Positions 5,901 through 8,198 of a stretch of DNA of 8,198 bases are shown here, piece after piece. How positions within the stretch are numbered: the first letter of the stretch is position 1; the number at the start of each line of letters is the position of its first letter. The stretch is from Clostridiales bacterium (GTDB taxonomy: Bacteria > Bacillota > Clostridia > Lachnospirales > Anaerotignaceae), in assembly GCA_019423725.1 (NCBI GenBank), contig JAHZAW010000001.1, forward strand, positions 1-8,198, in the 5' to 3' direction. A model generated the notes under the pieces. The model was given only the letters and a program-made list of their open reading frames with translations. It ran no database searches and was not told the DNA's origin. The translations under genes were made by a program, and so were the position numbers.

Positions 5901-6737
5901 TCAGGCTTTTTCGATGTCAAAGGGATTGTCAGCGATCTCTTCGGCCGTTGCTATATAAAGTTCATCGATGAATGCCACCTGGAAACTTCCGGGGGCGCTT
6001 GTCCTCAGTTCAGCTCTTTTTCCGGCGAGGTTGTAAACAGCTGTAGCCGTAAGGGCTGCGATAAATGGATCAGCTGCTGTGGCATATACAGCCGCAACTC
6101 CTCCTAAGGAGCAGCCTGAACCAGTTACCATTTCCATAAAATGTGATCCGCCATAGGAATAAGCCACGGTCTCACCATCGGTGACAAGGTCTGTTTTGCC
6201 TGATACGGCAACGGCACCGCCTGTCCATTTAGCCAGGGCGATGGCAGCCTCCCTGGCCGCGCTTACTGTATCGGTGGAGTCAACTCCCCTTACCTTTGAC
6301 TGGCCTTCTCCGCCTTCAAGGCCCCAGAGACCGGCAAGGGCGATTATTTCAGAAGCATTTCCCCTTATGATACCGGGTTTATACTGTTTGAACTCACTTA
6401 AAAGTTTTGTTCTCAGCTCACCTATGCCTATGGCAACGGGGTCGAGCACCCAGGGCTTTTTAGCCTCATAGAGGGCCTTAGCCGTACGGGGGAGGGTCTC
6501 CTCATAAATGGGCATAAGTGTTCCGACGTTTATGTATGTGGAACCTCCGGCATTGGCCAGGAATTCGCCTTCATCGGGAAGGTATACCATGGCAGCTGAG
6601 CCGCCTACGGCAAGCTGGGCATTGGCCACGAAATTGATTGTAACTGAATTAGTTATGGAGCCGGCCATGGGATTAGTCTTTTTCACTGTATTGACCGCCT
6701 CGATTATCTGTTTTTTGATTTCTTCTTTGCTGTACAT
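5901..6737 (-). CDS. thiM: Hydroxyethylthiazole kinase (ThiM)
   Basis: ThiM phosphorylates 4-methyl-5-(2-hydroxyethyl)thiazole with ATP, recycling the thiazole half of thiamin for ThiE. It is a ribokinase-fold trimer. This copy has 278 residues, close to the family length. Visible motifs are SITNSVTINFVANAQLAVGGS (27-47, thiazole site), VLDPVAIG (97-104), IIRGNASEI (123-131, nucleotide and Mg site), GVDST (151-155) and the anion-hole and active-site segment TGSGCSLGG (205-213) with the catalytic-site C209. The start is set by AAAAGGAGG on the - strand (6755-6747), 9 nt before ATG 6737. A longer reading frame upstream would run through the riboswitch and attenuator and is not believed. It is the first gene of the thi operon; thiE follows by 17 nt. 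No thiD or thiC is present here, so the operon is for salvage. Confidence 0.95.
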   Translation of the reverse strand: MYSKEEIKKQIIEAVNTVKKTNPMAGSITNSVTINFVANAQLAVGGSAAMVYLPDEGEFLANAGGSTYINVGTLMPIYEETLPRTAKALYEAKKPWVLDPVAIGIGELRTKLLSEFKQYKPGIIRGNASEIIALAGLWGLEGGEGQSKVRGVDSTDTVSAAREAAIALAKWTGGAVAVSGKTDLVTDGETVAYSYGGSHFMEMVTGSGCSLGGVAAVYATAADPFIAALTATAVYNLAGKRAELRTSAPGSFQVAFIDELYIATAEEIADNPFDIEKA

Positions 6738-6783
6738 TTTCCAAGTCCTCCTTTTGTTTGCAAAACTGAGGTTAAGGAAGCCG

Positions 6784-6815
6784 AAAAAAGGCGCCTGCCT
6801 TTTAGGTAAGCGCCT
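6784..6815 (-). terminator. thiM: Attenuator terminator in the thiM leader
   Basis: On the - strand, AGGCGC (6815-6810) pairs with GCGCCT (6794-6789). Across an internal loop, CCT pairs with AGG (6806-6804 and 6800-6798), and the structure ends in six U residues (6789-6784). It lies between the TPP aptamer and the thiM ribosome binding site. Its formation when TPP is bound would stop transcription before thiM. Confidence 0.88.
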
Positions 6816-6830
6816 GTGATATACGGTTGG

Positions 6831-6926
6831 TTGCTTCCCTACGACAGTATTAACTGACAGGTTCAAAGGGTCAGGTTTAAACCTTCTCAACTCGTGGCAC
6901 AAAGCCTTTTAAGTTCCCCCGCAAAA
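6831..6926 (-). promoter_or_regulatory. TPP riboswitch (THI box) aptamer
   Basis: On the - strand the conserved THI-box elements appear in order: GGGGG (6920-6916, 5' side of P2), a P3 arm with AACTT / GAGTT and GGC / GCC, then GTTGAGA in place of the usual GCTGAGA. An optional P3a hairpin follows (AGGTTTAAACCT). Then come ACCCTTTGAACCTG (with the 3' side of P2), a P4/P5 arm CAGTTAATACTG, and the closing GTAGGGAAGC. A short P1 is formed by TTGC (6924-6921) with GCAA (6834-6831). It lies between a consensus promoter and the attenuator upstream of thiM, so it represses thiM-thiE when thiamin diphosphate is plentiful. Confidence 0.95.
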
Positions 6927-6942
6927 TGATTTTGTTTTATAT

Positions 6943-6971
6943 ATTTTAGCACCGGGCCCAGGAGGTGTCAA
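6943..6971 (-). promoter_or_regulatory. Promoter of the thiM-thiE operon
   Basis: On the - strand a perfect -35 TTGACA (6971-6966) is followed by a 17-bp spacer and a -10 TAAAAT (6948-6943). Transcription should start near 6936, about 10 nt upstream of the riboswitch aptamer, as is usual for riboswitch leaders. Confidence 0.85.
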
Positions 6972-7114
6972 TTATTTTATACATTCCCGGCATTTTGAAT
7001 GAAAAACAGGGGATTTTTTTGGAAGATTTTTTAAGCTTTATAGATATGTCTGGCATATCGGGATATAATGACATTTTATGGGAGCATAGGAGCTTAAAGG
7101 TCAAAAACCTTTTA

Positions 7115-7143
7115 TTGACAGTGTATTTTTTGTATATTACAAT
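7115..7143 (+). promoter_or_regulatory. Promoter of the E2-like gene
   Basis: A perfect -35 TTGACA (7115-7120), a 17-bp spacer and -10 TACAAT (7138-7143) lie 30 nt before the start codon. The first 11 bases (TTGACAGTGTA) are identical to the -35 and operator core in the tetR promoter at 3093-3103. A small hairpin (AAAGGT 7096-7101 with ACCTTT 7107-7112) lies immediately upstream. Between here and the thi promoter (about 6975-7095) the sequence is A+T-rich and I see no other feature. Confidence 0.85.
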
Positions 7144-7173
7144 AAATATATATAGACAAAAGGGGGTTTTTGT

Positions 7174-8091
7174 ATGAAACCACTGGAAGGAAGACAAAGA
7201 CGCAGAGGGGACAGATATGATGGATTTCTTGTCAGGAACGTGGACCCCATGGGCACGCTCATACCCTTTATAATGAAAACAAAGGCTGATTCCTGGGTCC
7301 TTATGGATGACAGGATAGACATAACCCATACACAGGAATTTATGAGGGAAATGCGTAAAAACGGCAGTATACCGGCCCTTGCCCTGTATCAGATAGTTTT
7401 TGCCGCACTGGTGAGGACCATAGTTAATGTGCCTGAAATAAATCGATTCGTACAAAACGGCAGGATATATGCCAGAAATAAAATAAAGGGCTCCATGGTC
7501 GTTATGAGGGGGCTTTCCAGGGACAGTGAAAGGACCACCATAATGCCCGAGTTCGAGCTGGAGGACACTCTATATGATGTGGTCAGGAGGATAAATGAGG
7601 AAATAGACCCCATCGACAGGACCCAGAAAAAGGTCAGGGAAGATGATAAAAAGACTGAATTTGACATACTTCAGACGGCCCTTAGTGCTGTACCGGCGTT
7701 TATGCTGCATTTTGTATTTGATACGCTGAAGCTGATGGACAGGCATGGAGTGCTGCCAAAGTCCCTTAATGCACTCAGTCCCTTTCATTCCAGCTTTTTC
7801 ATAACGAATATGGGTTCCATGGGTATGATGCCCGTATACCACCACATATATGAATTTGGCACCCTTTCTTGTTTTGGAGCCATAGGCACCATCGATACGG
7901 TATATGAGCTGGACAAAAACGGTAACACAAAGAAAAAGCTCTATCTCAACACAAAATTCGTAGCCGATGAGAGGGCCACCGACGGATTCATATACGCCAT
8001 GGCCATGAAGGAGTTCAAAAAATATGTCATGAAGCCGGAGCTGCTCCTGGTGCCGCCGGATAAAATAGAGCATGACAAAATAGATAAATAA
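7174..8091 (+). CDS. Stand-alone 2-oxoacid dehydrogenase E2-like (CAT-fold) protein with altered active site
   Basis: This 305-residue cytoplasmic protein resembles the catalytic domain of dihydrolipoamide acyltransferases (E2) and chloramphenicol acetyltransferase. Recognisable E2-type segments are SIPALALYQIVFAALVRTI (65-83), FFITNMGSMGMMPVYHHIYEFGT (208-230, the strand and glycine turn plus a His pair at 223-224), GAIG (235-238) and the C-terminal VADERATDGFIYAMAMKEFKKYVMKPELL (263-291). The last one aligns with the E2 signature DHRxxDG, but the catalytic His is Glu (E266). There is no lipoyl domain and no subunit-binding domain, and no E1 or E3 gene nearby. The protein may therefore transfer a different acyl group by another residue, such as H223 or H224, or have a non-catalytic role. 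AGGGGG at 7161-7166 lies 7 nt before the ATG. The fold is fairly sure; the function is unknown. Confidence 0.8.
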   Translation: MKPLEGRQRRRGDRYDGFLVRNVDPMGTLIPFIMKTKADSWVLMDDRIDITHTQEFMREMRKNGSIPALALYQIVFAALVRTIVNVPEINRFVQNGRIYARNKIKGSMVVMRGLSRDSERTTIMPEFELEDTLYDVVRRINEEIDPIDRTQKKVREDDKKTEFDILQTALSAVPAFMLHFVFDTLKLMDRHGVLPKSLNALSPFHSSFFITNMGSMGMMPVYHHIYEFGTLSCFGAIGTIDTVYELDKNGNTKKKLYLNTKFVADERATDGFIYAMAMKEFKKYVMKPELLLVPPDKIEHDKIDK

Positions 8092-8120
8092 TGCCATTGA
8101 AGACTTAAATTAAGGCCTTG

Positions 8121-8153
8121 AATACGGCGGACCAAATACGGCGGGTCAAATAC
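8121..8153 (+). repeat. 14-bp tandem repeat between two genes
   Basis: AATACGGCGG occurs at 8121-8130 and again at 8135-8144, each followed by four bases ending in CA. A decayed third unit keeps AATAC at 8149-8153. The period is exactly 14 bp. It lies in the leader of the gene starting at 8179, with no terminator before it, and has no known function. Confidence 0.6.
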
Positions 8154-8178
8154 ATATTCAAAAGGGGAGATGATATAT

Positions 8179-8198
8179 ATGGCTATGGAATGTCCCTA
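8179..8198 (+). CDS. Start of a further gene, truncated by the window end
   Basis: AAAGGGGAG at 8161-8169 is a good ribosome binding site 9 nt before an ATG at 8179. Only MAMECP is visible, so no family can be named. A second in-frame ATG at 8185 is a poorer choice because of its 15-nt spacing. With 87 bases and no terminator after the E2-like gene, it is probably in the same operon. Confidence 0.55.

Noticed and set aside
5492..5971. Antisense frame over thiE on the + strand
   Set aside because: It overlaps a confidently identified thiE, is rich in Ser and Thr as expected for an antisense shadow, and has no start signals.
6738..6902. N-terminal extension of thiM by 55 codons
   Set aside because: It would translate the riboswitch and attenuator. 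The strong AGGAGG before ATG 6737 and the normal ThiM length fix the shorter start.
6965..7177. Possible 70-codon + strand gene ending in an ATGA overlap with the E2-like gene
   Set aside because: The AGGAGG at 6960-6965 overlaps the GTG start instead of sitting upstream, and the frame runs through the consensus promoter at 7115-7143. The overlap with the next start looks accidental.
1..8198. CRISPR array, tRNA, insertion sequence or prophage signals
   Set aside because: No regularly spaced repeats, tRNA cloverleaf, transposase or phage-type genes could be found. The repeats present are short and isolated.

Overview
The window looks like chromosome from a spore-forming, anaerobic Firmicute of the class Clostridia, with a Lachnospiraceae-like style. 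The grounds are a SpoIID sporulation protein, strong AGGAGG-type ribosome binding sites, heavy use of AGG/AGA (Arg) and ATA (Ile) codons, short T-tailed intrinsic terminators, TTGACA/TATAAT-type promoters and a TPP riboswitch that works by transcription attenuation. No species is named because the sequence does not settle it. I see no phage, insertion sequence, CRISPR array, tRNA or rRNA.

Layout on the + strand, left part: the 3' end of an unrecognised gene (2-253), a radical SAM protein (267-1139) and a polytopic membrane protein of unknown function (1156-1938). These three are closely spaced, read as one operon and end at a strong intrinsic terminator (1962-1992). A monocistronic spoIID gene follows; its start is better placed at 2099 than at the longer ATG at 2084.

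Middle: a self-contained three-gene operon has a consensus promoter (3093-3120) overlapped by two near-identical palindromic operators centred 32 bp apart. It encodes a TetR-family regulator, then two flavodoxin-fold proteins translationally coupled by 4-nt and 7-nt overlaps. The first flavoprotein has an iron-sulfur-flavoprotein cysteine cluster but no FMN phosphate loop. The second has the phosphate loop but not the cluster. A GC-rich terminator (4843-4867) closes the operon. The likely reading is an autoregulated redox or detoxification module whose inducer is unknown.

The intergenic stretch from about 4868 to 5109 lies between convergent terminators. It holds no convincing gene but has nested inverted repeats (4880-5067), so it may be a small non-autonomous repeat or a structured RNA.

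On the - strand lies a complete thiamin salvage operon: promoter (6971-6943), TPP riboswitch aptamer (6926-6831), attenuator terminator (6815-6784), thiM (hydroxyethylthiazole kinase), thiE (thiamin phosphate synthase) and a final hairpin terminator (5160-5110). A possible antiterminator pairs the 3' end of the aptamer with the 5' arm of the terminator.

On the + strand at the right end, a consensus promoter (7115-7143) drives a stand-alone protein with the fold of 2-oxoacid dehydrogenase E2 acyltransferase catalytic domains. It has no lipoyl domain and carries Glu in place of the catalytic His. After a short 14-bp tandem repeat, the first codons of another gene begin at 8179 with a good ribosome binding site, probably in the same transcript.
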